From NCBI GenBank assembly GCA_014825775.1, contig MVAQ01000022.1, positions 107,924 to 171,923 of the forward strand: a DNA stretch of 64,000 nt, in the 5' to 3' direction. Under the pieces are notes generated by a model. The model ran no database searches. It worked only from the letters and a program-made list of their open reading frames with translations, and was not told where the DNA came from. Below, piece after piece: positions 12,493 to 23,316 of the stretch (positions within the stretch are counted from its first letter, which is position 1; each line of letters opens with the position of its first letter). The position numbers were made by a program, and so were the translations under genes. Origin of the DNA: Krasilnikovozyma curviuscula. Taxonomy: Eukaryota; Basidiomycota; Tremellomycetes; Cystofilobasidiales; Mrakiaceae.

Positions 12493-12679
12493 TGCGTGTG
12501 ATTTTGAAGAAACTGGAGATTGGGAAAATTGACCCAAGATGCAGACGGAACCCAACCACAGCAAAATATTCCGATAATGAAGTTCGACCGCAACCAAATC
12601 GGTGAGTCCCCAAAGCAAGAGCTGCACATGCACGTTACATGGGCCTCAATGCTGATGGCTGTCTTCTTCTGGATCAGAA

Positions 12680-13314
12680 ATGGCTTCAATTATCAAGGAA
12701 TCAATACCGGAGGTGAATGGGTTGGGATTCCTCAAGAAACCGTCGGAGGGAACCAAAGTGGCAGCAGTTGCTTCGAGCAGCAAAATTAGTACCGAGAAGG
12801 AAGAAGGTCACTTGACAATCATAGTGGAATTTGGGTGAGTTCAATTCTAGTCTTCGTGGGTCCAGGAGCTCCCTACTGGTTGAGAAATCCTCAACCAGAC
12901 TTCGACCTCTGAGCTGAATTCTCCACCACTTTCTTTATTAAAACTATAGAGGAGGGTTAGACCTACTATTCTCAAAGAAATCTCGCCATATCCTCTACCT
13001 CCCACCGACTATCCCAACTTCGTCAGACTCGACAGAAACCAAGTCGATAGACGTCCAATACCTAATCAAATACCTCGCAGAGCATCTTTTACAGGAAAGA
13101 GAAGAGCTATTCAGAGAGAATGATACTGTGTAAGTACTTGAGCCTGCTGCTCGTGCAGCCAGAGGTGCGTTCGCTGACATTGCGCTCTTGAAACAGTCGC
13201 CCTGGAATCCTCGTGCTGATAAACGACACAGATTGGGAGTTGGAGGGAGAGACGGAGTATGTGTTGCAGGACAACGATGAGGTCGTATTCATCTCAACGC
13301 TGCACGGTGGGTAA
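12680..13314 (+). CDS. URM1: Urm1 ubiquitin-related modifier / sulfur carrier
   Basis: Urm1 is thiocarboxylated at its C-terminal Gly-Gly and donates sulfur for 2-thiolation of wobble uridine in tRNA; it also acts as a protein modifier. Three exons (12680-12834, 12950-13129, 13197-13314) join in frame. The beta-grasp core reads [60 protein letters not shown] and ends LHGG with an immediate stop, as in the family. The chosen ATG at 12680 adds roughly 45 residues ([12 protein letters not shown]...KISTEKEEG) before the core, longer than the usual ~100-residue Urm1. A second, non-AUG or later start would be needed for a standard-length protein, since no in-frame ATG lies between. Identification is firm. 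Confidence 0.93.
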
Positions 13315-13886
13315 TGTTTGACTCGGAAAGAATGATATTTACCTGTTGAGACTCCTTGCCACCTCCAAGTCAAAGCGCAGAAGCGAGAAGGCTAGTCGAT
13401 AACGGTTGCTGCTTCATATTGGAAGAAAGTAGGAATTACACGAAAGAAAGTATGATTCGAGTATTACATAGCTCGCTCTACATAGCACAAACGAAGGTCG
13501 TCACGCTGTGAAGCCGATCCAGTGTTTGGATCAAATCGGCTCTCTAATAAAATATATTATCCAGAAATTCCAAGAATGTTACAGTCTGCATGTTCGTAAC
13601 CATGCTTGGCTTCGTTGGGTTGGTCGAGTGCATTCTGCCACAAGAAAGTTTTTACTTTTGAGTAGACCAGTAAATAGAGTTGCCTGATAAACTATTGGGA
13701 AAAGACAGTGCTGGGCGGGTGCTTAATTAGGTTGTTGCTTTTACTTTCGGGTCTAAGTTCGCGTGTAGTGTAAATGTTCGTGATACTAGGTTTTGAGAAG
13801 GCGTTGATTCTGATGCTGAGGGGATGTCGTTATTGTCATTGCTAATTTTCAAAGAGATTTGATGCTGAGGGGATGAGTTTGGAGAT
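13315..13886. other. Convergent intergenic region
   Basis: Holds the 3' UTRs of URM1 and of the mannosyltransferase gene. It contains a 16-bp direct repeat (listed separately) and no coding potential that I can support. Confidence 0.5.
13811..13875. repeat. 16-bp direct repeat, two copies
   Basis: TGATGCTGAGGGGATG occurs at 13811-13826 and again at 13860-13875, 49 bp apart, just beyond the stop codon of the minus-strand mannosyltransferase gene, so in its 3' UTR. A weaker related string (GCTGAGAGGATG) follows near 13930 inside the coding region. Function unknown; it may be a local duplication remnant. Confidence 0.7.
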
Positions 13887-15825
13887 TTACATGAGTGAGA
13901 GCGTGTTGATGTCTTTGAAGATGTGACCGCTGAGAGGATGGGCGTATTGAGGTCCTCCTTTCCAGGGATTCCCCGCTGCTCCAGTCTTGTCAGGCCAGGA
14001 ATAGCAGACGACTTTTTCGGGCGGCCTGATGTGGATAAGCAAAGACTTGCAGGTCAGGACTGTACAGCGACGTGCACCGTCGATGAGCAACAGAGCACTC
14101 ACTCAGAAACCCAATGTATCGGCTTTTCTCCATCGCTCAATCCCAGCTCCTTCTCCTCTTCTAGCAGCCACTCCGCCATGTCCCTCACATAGCCCACCTT
14201 GACGCTCGGCACCACCTGAATCCTCGCGCCGCTATCGCGAACCTGACCGTCCTCCGATAGACCGGGAGAACTCGTTGATAGAGTGGTGGAGTCACTTTTG
14301 AAGTTGTAGTAGTTCCAGATGTCCTGAGAAATCAGCTGGGCTTCTGAATGTGCGCACTCGTTGGCCGCCGTGTTGGCGCTCCTGAACTTAATGGTTTCAC
14401 CCGTTCGCAGCGATGGCACCAAGAAGGGTACCGGTGAGAAGACTGAGATTGCATTCCAACACTGTCAGTTTGTTGGGTAGAAAGGGCAGATAGAAAAAGC
14501 CGCGAAACAAACACAAAAGGGGTTAGTTCAATAGGTTTCAGACAAGGCGCCCACGTTAAAGACATGAATAGGAGACGTACGGAATACACTTGGAAAGGGT
14601 TACGAGTGAGATATGCATCCTTTTCGATACCTTTCGGTGACGCTTGAGAGTGAAATAGCTTGGACGGGTGCCAGAACCGCGAGCTAGGTCCTACCGGGAA
14701 GAACGGTTCACCACTCATGGTCCTGCTCACCCAGACATCGTAAAATGACGTTGACGGAGACCAATTTAAGATCGAGGACCGTACGTGGAGTAGATCCCAA
14801 CCACAGGTCTGCGTCGCTTGTTCAGATACATGGCGATGGACGAGTTCGAGCAGATGCGCCGCGTTGAGAAAGACGTCGTTGAAGAACACGATTGCTTGCT
14901 GCAGGTTTGGTCAACAAACCCCACAGAACCGAATCAGCAATGTAATGAGTAACGTGGTGGAAGCCTTGCTTACCCAATAATCCTCCTCTGCGTGCGCATA
15001 GAGAGGGGCCAGTGCATCGTTTCGTAGCCCTTCCAAGACCTCTATCCTCCCTCTGGAGTTCCAACCTATCATAACAACAAATAGTTGGGTCAGTGTTTAG
15101 TTCCTCAAAAGAAAGAAAGTACTCAGTGTCTACTCACGCAGTTCCTTCTCCGTCAGTCCCGTCTTCAACCTTATATCCTCTGGATTGACGCCCATTTCTA
15201 TCATAACCTCCCTCAGTATCCTCTCTAATATCGGGCCGGTGTAGTCTGAGCTTGGTCCTTCGACTATTGAGAGCGCAATCTTCTCTGGTCCAAGGTAGTC
15301 AATGAGGACGACAAAGGCCGCAATGAGGTCAGGCAGCAGATCCGCGCTTTGAACCAAGTTGGACGTGAAGAGCAGCTTCTCCTGAGGGTGGTTTTCGTGA
15401 GATGAGTCACTGCTTGAGCTGTTTCGTTGGGGTAGATGATGGTTCGCCTGATGATTCTGGTTTTTGGATTTAGAACGTAGGTGAGAGTAGCGTATCCGCT
15501 GGTTAGACGTCAACGTCGCTGGGTAGACTCGTCCCTTCCACCTCAAGCCGTACTCTCTGTACAGCAATTCTATCCTGCTGTCCATCAACTCGAGCTTTTC
15601 TATCAGCTCGAGGTCTTCATTCCAGTGAGGGGTCGAGATAACCCGCGAAGCAGTCTGGTCCAAGCGAACACGTTCAGGGGAGGGTCGACTGATGATGCTG
15701 CCCGTCGAAGCGACTCTGAGCAAGGTGAGGATCGACACCAGAGTCAAGCTGGCGAGGAAGATCAGCAGAGACAGAGGTCTGCTCGTCGATTTCCTCAGGC
15801 CACGTATCGAAGGCAGTTTCACCAT
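13887..15825 (-). CDS. CAP59-family alpha-1,3-mannosyltransferase
   Basis: Golgi type II membrane glycosyltransferase of the CAP59/CMT1 family (Pfam CAP59_mtransfer), whose members act in cryptococcal capsule or other mannan-type glycan synthesis. The start at 15825 gives a basic N-terminus, one membrane anchor (about residues 17-40, LSLLIFLASLTLVSILTLLR) and a stem. Family blocks follow: FTSNLVQSADLLPDLI, LSIVEGPSSDYTGPILERIL, FFNDVFLNAAHLLELVH, CGWDLLHVRSS, FYDVWVSRTMSGEPFF, then NPFQVYS, RTGETIKFRSA, ECAHSEAQLISQDIW and PPEKVVCYSWPDKTG near the end. The Asn-Asp pair and CGWD are the family's likely donor-site residues. Five or six exons. Which paralogue it represents (CAP59, CAP60, CMT1 or an uncharacterised one) cannot be told from the sequence alone. 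Confidence 0.87.
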
Positions 15826-16380
15826 CTGTTTGGGCGTTTCGTCAGGGATATTGGGAATAGCAAGGATGGGAACGTGCCGAATGAGGTTACTGGGGGTATC
15901 GAGGGCTGCTTGATATCATGGGAGGACCGTCTGGTATCGAGCTGAGGGTATATTTCGACAGAACTACGGCTTGGCCTGGCACAAAAAATGCTGTTACGAG
16001 CTAGTCTTGCTGTGACACAGGGAGCGCAGCATATTTTTCTGCATGATGTCTTAGCGTTGCGCTTCCTACAAACTTCGCTGGTTTCACGACTTGGAACCCA
16101 GAAGACGAGAATAATTCAGTACAGCTGCTGATTTCAATACAGTAATACATTCTAAAGAAAAACCTTCGAAATACTCGAGGAAAACAATGCAATTTCGTGA
16201 GGGAAAATGCCGCCGATGGCCTTAGAGCAGTTATTATCAAGAAATCATGTATAGTGCACTTCGTTAATTGTACAACTCGACCGTATCCAGCACATCTACC
16301 TCGTCTGCTGATGAGGGTCTCGGAAAATTGTGATTTCTTCGCGCGAAAACGGTGGGGAGCGCAACACGCAACACAATTCG
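15826..16380. other. Intergenic, upstream of the mannosyltransferase
   Basis: Promoter of the minus-strand mannosyltransferase gene and 3' UTR of VPS26. Nothing else that I can support. Confidence 0.5.
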
Positions 16381-17978
16381 TCAAGAGAGATGCTCCTCGG
16401 CAAGATGGTGCAATAAGGACTCACCATTTTGTTTGAAGTACCGCCTGTTCTCTTCATCAATGAGCACCAGGTTGAGGTAATATCGTGTGCTGAACTTTTT
16501 GTTGATGTCTCTGAAAGTGGGCGTTAGCTCGAACCCACCCAGGAAAAGACGAATTGGGATCGTTTCACCTGCACCAGATAATGAAGGAATATGAGATGAG
16601 CCTAATAATACGTTGGGCGAAATATATGGTGTGCAGTAGAGGGGAAAGCTGTCACTCACCTCTCACAGGCGCGCCGTCCATGATCTCAAACTTTGTTATC
16701 GTCTCGCTCTCATTATAGACATTTGGAGGGGCGCCGGTCGTTTCTCTTCTGATGATAGATAGTTCCATGTGTTTTATCTTGATCCTGACCAAAAGGAAGT
16801 AGATTTTGCCGACAATGACATCTTTCAGGTGATATCTGATGCAATCATAATGGGAAATCGAGCGTCAGTGACATGGCTTTTGACAATTGAACACTTAGGC
16901 ACCAGAGTGTGCATCAAATATCAGCGAAAGGAAGTGTCCGGTGCTGATATGACAGCCGAAGCGAGGCGACCTGCCCACGCGACTCTCCTAAATAGATAGT
17001 CGCATTGACCAGGCAAAGCGATCTACTCGGACCACATAGTGTAGGTCTCATTTATAACTCTATCTGGCAGAGCAGTGGCCATTTATACCGAGCGACAAGT
17101 AGCAAAACAGCAGGGTGCGTGTACTCACTTCGATTTATTGTACTCGAACTCGATGTGTAAGCAGTCTTCGATGCCGACCTCCATCTTGATTGAGTTGTTT
17201 CCTTCCGGAGGCATCCTGAACGAGTGCACCCAGATGTCTTTCTCCTTGTTGACATCGGCCATCCTCTTTGAAATCGTTGCTCGGATAAAGTACCTACGAC
17301 ACAAGTCCCGCCATTCGCGTCAGGGAACGGTGACCCTTGCAAGGAGAAGCCAAAAGGGTGAACATCTCACCTCAGCTTGACGTTGATACCTTGATACGAC
17401 TCGTACTGCTTCTCGACATTCTTGAACGAGAAGTCAAACGTCTGAGCCTGCCTCATTTCCCCCGGTGCAGCCAGCTCCTGGGATAGCGACAGGAACTCGT
17501 AGTGGTTTCCCCTGTCATAGAAGAGTTCTATAATTTGGTCCCAGGGCGAAGAGGTATCTTTCAATTACGGTCCGTATGATCAGGGAGAAGAGCAAGCGGG
17601 TCGCTTACCTATTGATCCCACGAATTCTACCTTGATACCTTCGTGGATGAACTTAGCTCCGTTCCTCACCCGAACTGAGAGCTGGAACCCCAGCCAACGC
17701 ACAGTAAAATAAAAGGAAGGAAAAATCGTCAATGAAGCCTTTCGTAGAAATCGAAGCGTCCGTGCCCATCGTGCTCATCTCCCCTGACAGGAAGGTGGTT
17801 CAACTTCGTCCTCACAGGCAATACTCACTTGGCCAGAGACAGTCTCTCCATCGTAATATACTGCACAGCTCTCCTTTCTATCCTTATCGGTCTTGATTTC
17901 GATCTGCTTGCGTTCTTCTTCGCCAGTCAGCTTGATGTCGACGTCGATGGGCTGGGAGAAGCTGAAGAAGCTGGCCAT
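16381..17978 (-). CDS. VPS26: Vps26 retromer subunit
   Basis: Arrestin-fold subunit of the retromer (Vps26-Vps29-Vps35) that recycles cargo from endosomes to the Golgi. The N-terminus MASFFSFSQPIDVDIKL is family-typical, followed by YYDGETVSGQ, GAKFIHEGIKVEFVGSI, ELFYDRGNHYEFLSLSQELA, then YESYQGINVKLRYFIRATI and WVHSFRMPPEGNNSIKMEVG. It continues with ECLHIEFEYNKSKY-like blocks, IYFLLVRIKIKHMELSIIRR, PIRLFLGGFELTPTFRDINK, and FSTRYYLNLVLIDEENRRYF near the C-terminus. Six or so exons with short introns. All conserved blocks are present and the length is normal, so the protein is probably functional. Confidence 0.94.
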
Positions 17979-18889
17979 GTTTCCACGCTGGATGGGACCC
18001 TAGGGACGTCTGCTGCTGCCTATGAAGATACTGAGCTGGAGTGGAGGTAGAAACAGGGAACTTGGGGGTTTATGAAAGGTTTCTCTGGTGAACGACAAGA
18101 GCTGCCTGCTGCTCGACGTCGAGTCCAGGCGAGTGGCTGTGGGTGAAGGTGGCGATTGGTAAAGTTCTGGCAACATTCTTTACTGTGAAGGGAACGCCTT
18201 AGTTAGCACAAAAATATGTCTATCGCACTGCTAGATGAAACTCAAGTAGACCGTAGCCTCGAGCGCCCAGGGATCTTGCGAAAACCGCGACTGATCTGTT
18301 TACCAAGAGAGAGCACCATCTTTCCTGACTAGTCGTGCCATATCACCCGCTTAGACCCCTGTTGGTAGACATAGCTTGATATAATCTTCAGCTTCTGCGA
18401 GAGGGGCGTCAGTTGAGACCCAAAGAGGGCGGTATTGTTGTGAAACAGTCATGATCCGATCCAGGCAGGCAGAAAGACGCGAAGGAAGTTATCCAGAGCT
18501 CGATCACCAGAAACGAAGGCAGCTTCCGCCTTGTGTTAGGGTAATTACAAACTACTAAGGTAGTGATTCTTCATCTACGGCGAGATTCCGAGTGTATGAT
18601 TTGATTCGAGAATCATCTCGTAGTTGAGGATGGTAGCTTCTCTCCAAAACACATTCACATACACATCGTATACAGTTGGTTGTCATGAGAAGCCAAGCTC
18701 AACCGCACAAGCTGGGTTACAAAAATAAGGTCACCGTTGCGGAATCCAAGGCGAATACTTTCAATTTTCCTGACAAGTTCAGCCGATCAACTATACGTAT
18801 GCATTTGTTGGCTGTAGGGTATCAAAGTTGAGCATTTATGGAAGATAGTGGTAGATAGGACGCTCAGTAACTGTGGTGTTTTGATCCGT
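17979..18889. other. Intergenic, upstream of VPS26
   Basis: About 0.9 kb between the VPS26 start and the ERG1 stop, both on the minus strand. It contains a 12-bp palindrome CTCGACGTCGAG at 18112-18123, which may be a promoter element of VPS26. No ORF with family resemblance and no RNA gene seen. Confidence 0.5.
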
Positions 18890-20946
18890 CTAGGTCATCT
18901 CGGAATACATCTTGGGCAACAAGACCCGGCACGCAGTGTAGAACTAAATCGCAATCGATCAAAGTTTAGTTTGATGGAGTCAAAATGAGAGAAAAATAAA
19001 AATGATTATTAGAACTCACCACATGAAAACTTCTCAAAAAGAGATATGGCCACTCGAGGTAGCTTGGCGCTCTCGTGATGCCGTGACTCTTGAGTTCACC
19101 TTTCGTAGGATAGAACCTCTCCCACATGAAAAGCCCCCAAATGGAGTAAAACGCGACGCAGAAGAAGTGGTAGAAGAGCCGCGTGGGTTTGGGCGCCATT
19201 GCGGAAAGGAGAGAGACTGGCCCGCTGATGGCTGACCCGCCGAGGTTGAAGTACTGGAAGCAACCTCGCTGAAGGACTTCAAGGTCAGGGTCTAGGAATA
19301 TAGAAGACATTAAAGCGGGTCTAGTAGCTTTTTCGAAAGGGACGGATCACAACTCACCATCGGCACCAAAGAGATCATATAGCGCGATACTCAACACATT
19401 AATGACAACGCTCAACTTCTTCCTGTCATAATGCCACTTCTTCAGCCTGCCAGCCAGTTGATCCCAATCATCCAAAACGTCGCCGTCGAGCTGATCCCTA
19501 AGGGCAGGCGGCGCCAGAATTTTAGTCAACAACAGACAGTCGTAGAATGCGACTGTCATTCCTCCACCGGTGAGAGGGTGTCGCATGTTCCATGCATCAC
19601 CTACAACAAAACATCCTTCTCGATCTGAGGAGGTACCTTGTTGTGCTGGGGGCAGGTATGAGTTGGGCATTACACGAATACGTTGGTCTTCGAGCGCAGC
19701 AAGGATGGAAGGACGGAGCGCTTCGGGAACTGATGGAACTATTTTTGATTGGATGTATGCCTACCAAAGAGAGGTAGACGTCAGAATTGATTTTCAGTAA
19801 TGTCAGCGAACAGATACAAACTTACTTTGAGATCACCATTGCCAGCACTAGGTAACTTGCCCTTGATATCAATAAGGATTCTAGTCTCTTCAGCTTTATC
19901 ACCGATCTGATAACAAAGTACCGGTCCACGTTTGACAGGGCCTGAGATGCTTTCGCCCGTCACGTCGTCCTCAATTGTTGCTCCACTAAGCAGGACAGTA
20001 CCATGCTTAGGGATAGGCAGGACAGCATTTTTTAGGACGAGGCCGACAAAATGCGAGATAAGAACGGGTTTTGGTGAGACGGGGGAGCGGAATTTGGAGA
20101 AGCAGCCATCGGCGATGACTACGAGCGGTGCAAGGAAAGTTGTTTCTTCGGCAGGAGTCGCGGGTGCTGACGGAGTCGGTTCGAGGAGTGGTGTGGACGC
20201 TGATTTTACATTCACTTTGACGCCAGTGATACGTCCAGTGTGCTTGTCTTCTACGAGCGACTTAACAGTGCCTGTGGGTGATCAGATCAACGAAGCATCG
20301 CGAGAGCAAGGTCAGCATAACGAGCAGCTGGCGAAGCCAAATACAACAGACCAACCTTCTACGATTTTGACCCTATCAGCCGTCTTCACCTTCTGACGAA
20401 GATTATTGATAAAACTCCCATGGTGGAAAGCTCTCCCTTTGATCCTCTTGGCATTCTCCTTCCTATCCTCAACGGGCCCTTCTTCCCCTTCCATGGGGTA
20501 CGGAATTTGCACCGTCTTCCCATCATAATCGCAGCAATAGCCCTCAATCTCCACGGCATCAATCCCTTCAAGACAGTCGCCCATCCCGAGCTGCCGCAAG
20601 ATATCGCAACCTCCAGGCTGCAAGAGCTCACCGACGATTCTATCGGGGATCGACATGTCCCTCTCTATGAGGAGAACATTTCTACCGACTTGGGAGAGGG
20701 AATAGGCAAGAGCACTTGTTGTTTATAGGCGAGAAGGAACGGGAAGTGAGTACGGGTTTCCTGTCCCATTTAAAAACACGCGAGACGTCGATTGGATAGG
20801 ACGATAAAGAACGATACGTACCATCCAGCAACACCAGCTCCAACAATAACTATCTGTTGATCAGACCGTCGGCTCTCAGGGTAAGCGTAGGAATCTGAAG
20901 TTGGGTCTGTTGGAAGACCAGTCACCGAATCGAAGGTGGCAGCCAT
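18890..20946 (-). CDS. ERG1: Squalene monooxygenase (squalene epoxidase)
   Basis: FAD enzyme of the ER/lipid droplet that converts squalene to 2,3-oxidosqualene in ergosterol synthesis, the target of allylamines. The ATG at 20946 gives MAATFDSVTGLPTDP, then the dinucleotide-binding IVIVGAGVAGW. Further blocks are MSIPDRIVGELLQPGG, EGYCCDYDGKTVQIPYP, GRAFHHGSFINNLRQ, VVIADGCFSKFR, SHFVGLVLKN, and the second FAD motif GDAWNMRHPLTGGGMTVAF. The C-terminus has hydrophobic membrane-binding helices (GPVSLLSAMAPKPTRLFYHF) and a final short exon FYTACRVLLPKMYSEMT. Introns are near 18910-19015 (before the last exon), 19300-19357, 19755-19840, 20215-20370 and 20655-20840. A splice-like GTGAGT at about 21094 with an acceptor near 21030 suggests a 5' UTR intron. 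Confidence 0.95.
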
Positions 20947-21547
20947 TGGAACACCCTTCTTTTCCACGTCGAAACAGGCTGGTCAGAGGTATTCGATGTC
21001 TAGGCAGGGAAAGATGGAAAGGTTCACAGTCAAACTCTGCTTGTGTTATATATTGAGGAAGGTCATGTAATGTCAGAATGCTGCGGTAGACTCACCTGGG
21101 TGTGAAATCGAACGACTCGAAGTCTGTGGAATACAGAGCTGACCTTCTTCCTCAAACCCTATCGATCTTCCAGATAAGATGAGTTTCCTCGTAACTTCTT
21201 CTCGGTACCTTGTTGATCTTGGTTCTACTGCTGATAGTCGTCGTGCAAGGACAGTTTCGCATGCTCGAGCAGTTTTCGTGCGCGTCAGATTGATCGTCCC
21301 ACTATCTGGAAATTTCTAGTTATTATCTCAAAAGTAGTTTGCAGTCCTTAGATGTCTGACAAGATTTATAATAACTATAAAGCCGGTTTGTGATGATCTT
21401 CTTGAGATCTAATAGATCGAAGGCATATTGCAGGTTGTTCCCATTTCTCTCACGAAGCAATTCGCTGTTACCATCTGTTACAAAAAACGAGAAGTCTAAC
21501 CACCAATGCAATATCTCAATTCTGTCTGAAAGGGCAGGTCTAGCTAT
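20947..21547. other. Intergenic, promoter and probable 5' UTR intron of ERG1
   Basis: On the minus strand, CCCAG/GTGAGT near 21096 and an AAGCAG acceptor near 21035 frame a likely leader intron of about 60 nt before the ERG1 start codon. The remainder (to 21547) shows no supportable gene. Confidence 0.4.
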
Positions 21548-22271
21548 CTAAAACTCCAACTCGCCTAGATCCCATACCGCAGGGAAGCTGCTTGTCTTGG
21601 CGATCTTCCGCCTGATATAGACATCTCCCAGGATATCCAGAGGAGCGTAGAGATGGCCAAATTCTTCACCAGAAGAGGTCTTGTCAAATTTGAGGAAGGA
21701 GTCGATCCTCTCGTTACGTGGTATGGCCAGCAGATGGAGTGTTTCGTAGTCCGCAAAGAATCGAGCTAGAGTTTGAGACAGCTTTCAACCATAAAAAAAG
21801 ACACATCAGAGACCAGAATAGGATATCTGGAGCTTTCAACTTTCCTACCTGGCCATGTGTTGAGGTGTGGATAAACTGGAAAAGACGATAATTTCGTTAG
21901 CTCTACCTGCTTAACCTGGTTGCAGTTGATTATCCCTCAAATGGGGAACACACCCCATCTTTTAAATCAAGCTCTGATCCAGCCCAGAGGATCTGTCCGT
22001 TCTCATCAGCTTCCTGGGGGAGGGCGGCATACTCAGATTCTGTATGATGAACGCGTCAGAAATACATATGAGGTCAGTACTTAGAATGAGAAGCATCAAC
22101 TACAGGATATAGCGAGCTGGATTTACCAGTTAGAATCTTGTAGAGTACAGTACACGCTCTTGGAGAATCTTCAGAAAACATTGGAATTTCCAGGTTGATA
22201 GGGTTGGAAAGCAAGTTGACCACAAGCTTCAGCCAAGATTCCCTCTCGCCTGCCACCGTCTCAGTTCTCAT
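21548..22271 (-). CDS. DUF952-family protein
   Basis: Spliced protein of about 150 residues. Exon 1 (from ATG 22271) encodes RESWLKLVVNLLSNPINLEI and ends VLYKILT. The following exons give ESEYAALPQEADENGQILWA, then ELDLKDGFIHTSTHGQ, LSQTLARFFADYETLHLLAI and FGHLYAPLDILGDVY. The order YKIL - E.. - DGFIH.ST..Q - T..RFF - L.LL.I - HLY.PL is the DUF952 signature, known from bacteria, plants and fungi; its role is not established, although the conserved His residues suggest an enzyme or ligand-binding site. Splicing is phase-consistent throughout (donor GTAAATCC after ACT G; donor GTGTGT after GAT GGG; donor GTAGGA after GGC CAG). It is divergent from the next gene with only 52 bp between start codons. 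Confidence 0.75.
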
Positions 22272-22323
22272 TTTGCAATATCGCCCAATATCTCAGTACT
22301 TCCAGAGAATTTTCATAAGGACC

Positions 22324-23028
22324 ATGTCAATCCCAGCTGCATCTAGCTCGACCCTTCCCCCTTCGACCTCAACACACACGCCAAGTTTACCCACCGCTCC
22401 ATCCGTTCCCGCGGTGTCTACTCCTGCAGCAAGCACTGCCCTCCCTCTTCCCGTGAAAAAAGTTGCGAGATTATCTAGGGTAAGTAGCGTGGAGCTGTCT
22501 GATCGAAAATGAGTGGTTTTCTAACACATAACACTGCGAGCAGGAGGAAGAGGAGAAGAAAAAGAAGGCTGAAGCTCTCGCTAGGTTCGTCTCGACCTAC
22601 TTCGGTTGGTTTTGTCTTTGTACCTATTCAAGTCTTTTGTTTTTGTTGATCAGGAAAAAGGCGCTTGACGATCGCTTCGTATGTTCATTTCCTCCTTGCC
22701 CTAACCTTCTTCCTTTACGGTTTTCTCCGTCACCCATTGGACTCACATCCATGCTGATCTTCCAGAAAAAGAGGGGCAAGAGAATAGCTGACTCGAACGA
22801 CGAATCATCTCCAGCAGCCAAACGAGCTAAGGAAGAAGAGAAGCTGAAAGGACTTTGTGAGCGCTTTGTAGCCTATCCCACCTTGTTGGTTGAAGACTCC
22901 ATTGCTGATCTCTTCTTTATCTTGTCCCTGCACATGTTATAGCGAGCTACGAAAGGGAAGTTCTCGAGATCAAGAAGCGCAGTGGGCTCTCCGACTCAGG
23001 CGCAGGTGTGCGTTCGCTGGTCAAATAG
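22324..23028 (+). CDS. Small basic coiled-coil protein, unrecognised
   Basis: Five exons encode about 130 residues. The N-terminal 45 residues are Ser/Thr/Pro/Ala-rich and probably disordered. A charged helix follows (LSREEEEKKKKAEALARKKA), then LDDRFKKRGKRIADSNDESS, which holds a likely nuclear localisation signal, then AAKRAKEEEKLKGLSSYERE and a tail VLEIKKRSGLSDSGAGVRSL. Introns are near 22480-22543, 22585-22652, 22679-22765 and 22857-22943; all donors and acceptors fit consensus and keep the frame. I do not recognise a family. Composition suggests a nucleic-acid-associated or chromatin/splicing accessory protein, which is only inference. Confidence 0.7.
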
Positions 23029-23316
23029 GCAGACTCTGTGTCCAGGGGGGCGAAATGATGTTGTATGAATAAGTCTGATCTTTAATTAACTCTGTAAAAG
23101 TCAGCCATTCCGTGGGTGGCTTTGCAAGTCGTCCACAACCCTCGTCTTCAAACTGGCCAGTTTGCCATAGTCAAACCCGCCTCCCCAAATAGACTACAGA
23201 CAAGGAAAGGGAAACGGGACATCACATGTAAGTAGTTGGTGATATAGTACGATAATGAGGTATTGAAACGAGAATGTAAAAATTGTGTCTCCGAGGGTGT
23301 GTGAGCGAATAGATCG

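Noticed and set aside
18112..18123. Palindrome CTCGACGTCGAG considered as a bZIP/CRE operator
   Set aside because: A single 12-bp palindrome without a known consensus is not enough to call a regulatory site.
21096..21130. String resembling a sterol-response element upstream of ERG1 (CACACCCAG on the minus strand)
   Set aside because: Too weak a match to the Sre1 consensus and it overlaps a likely leader-intron donor.
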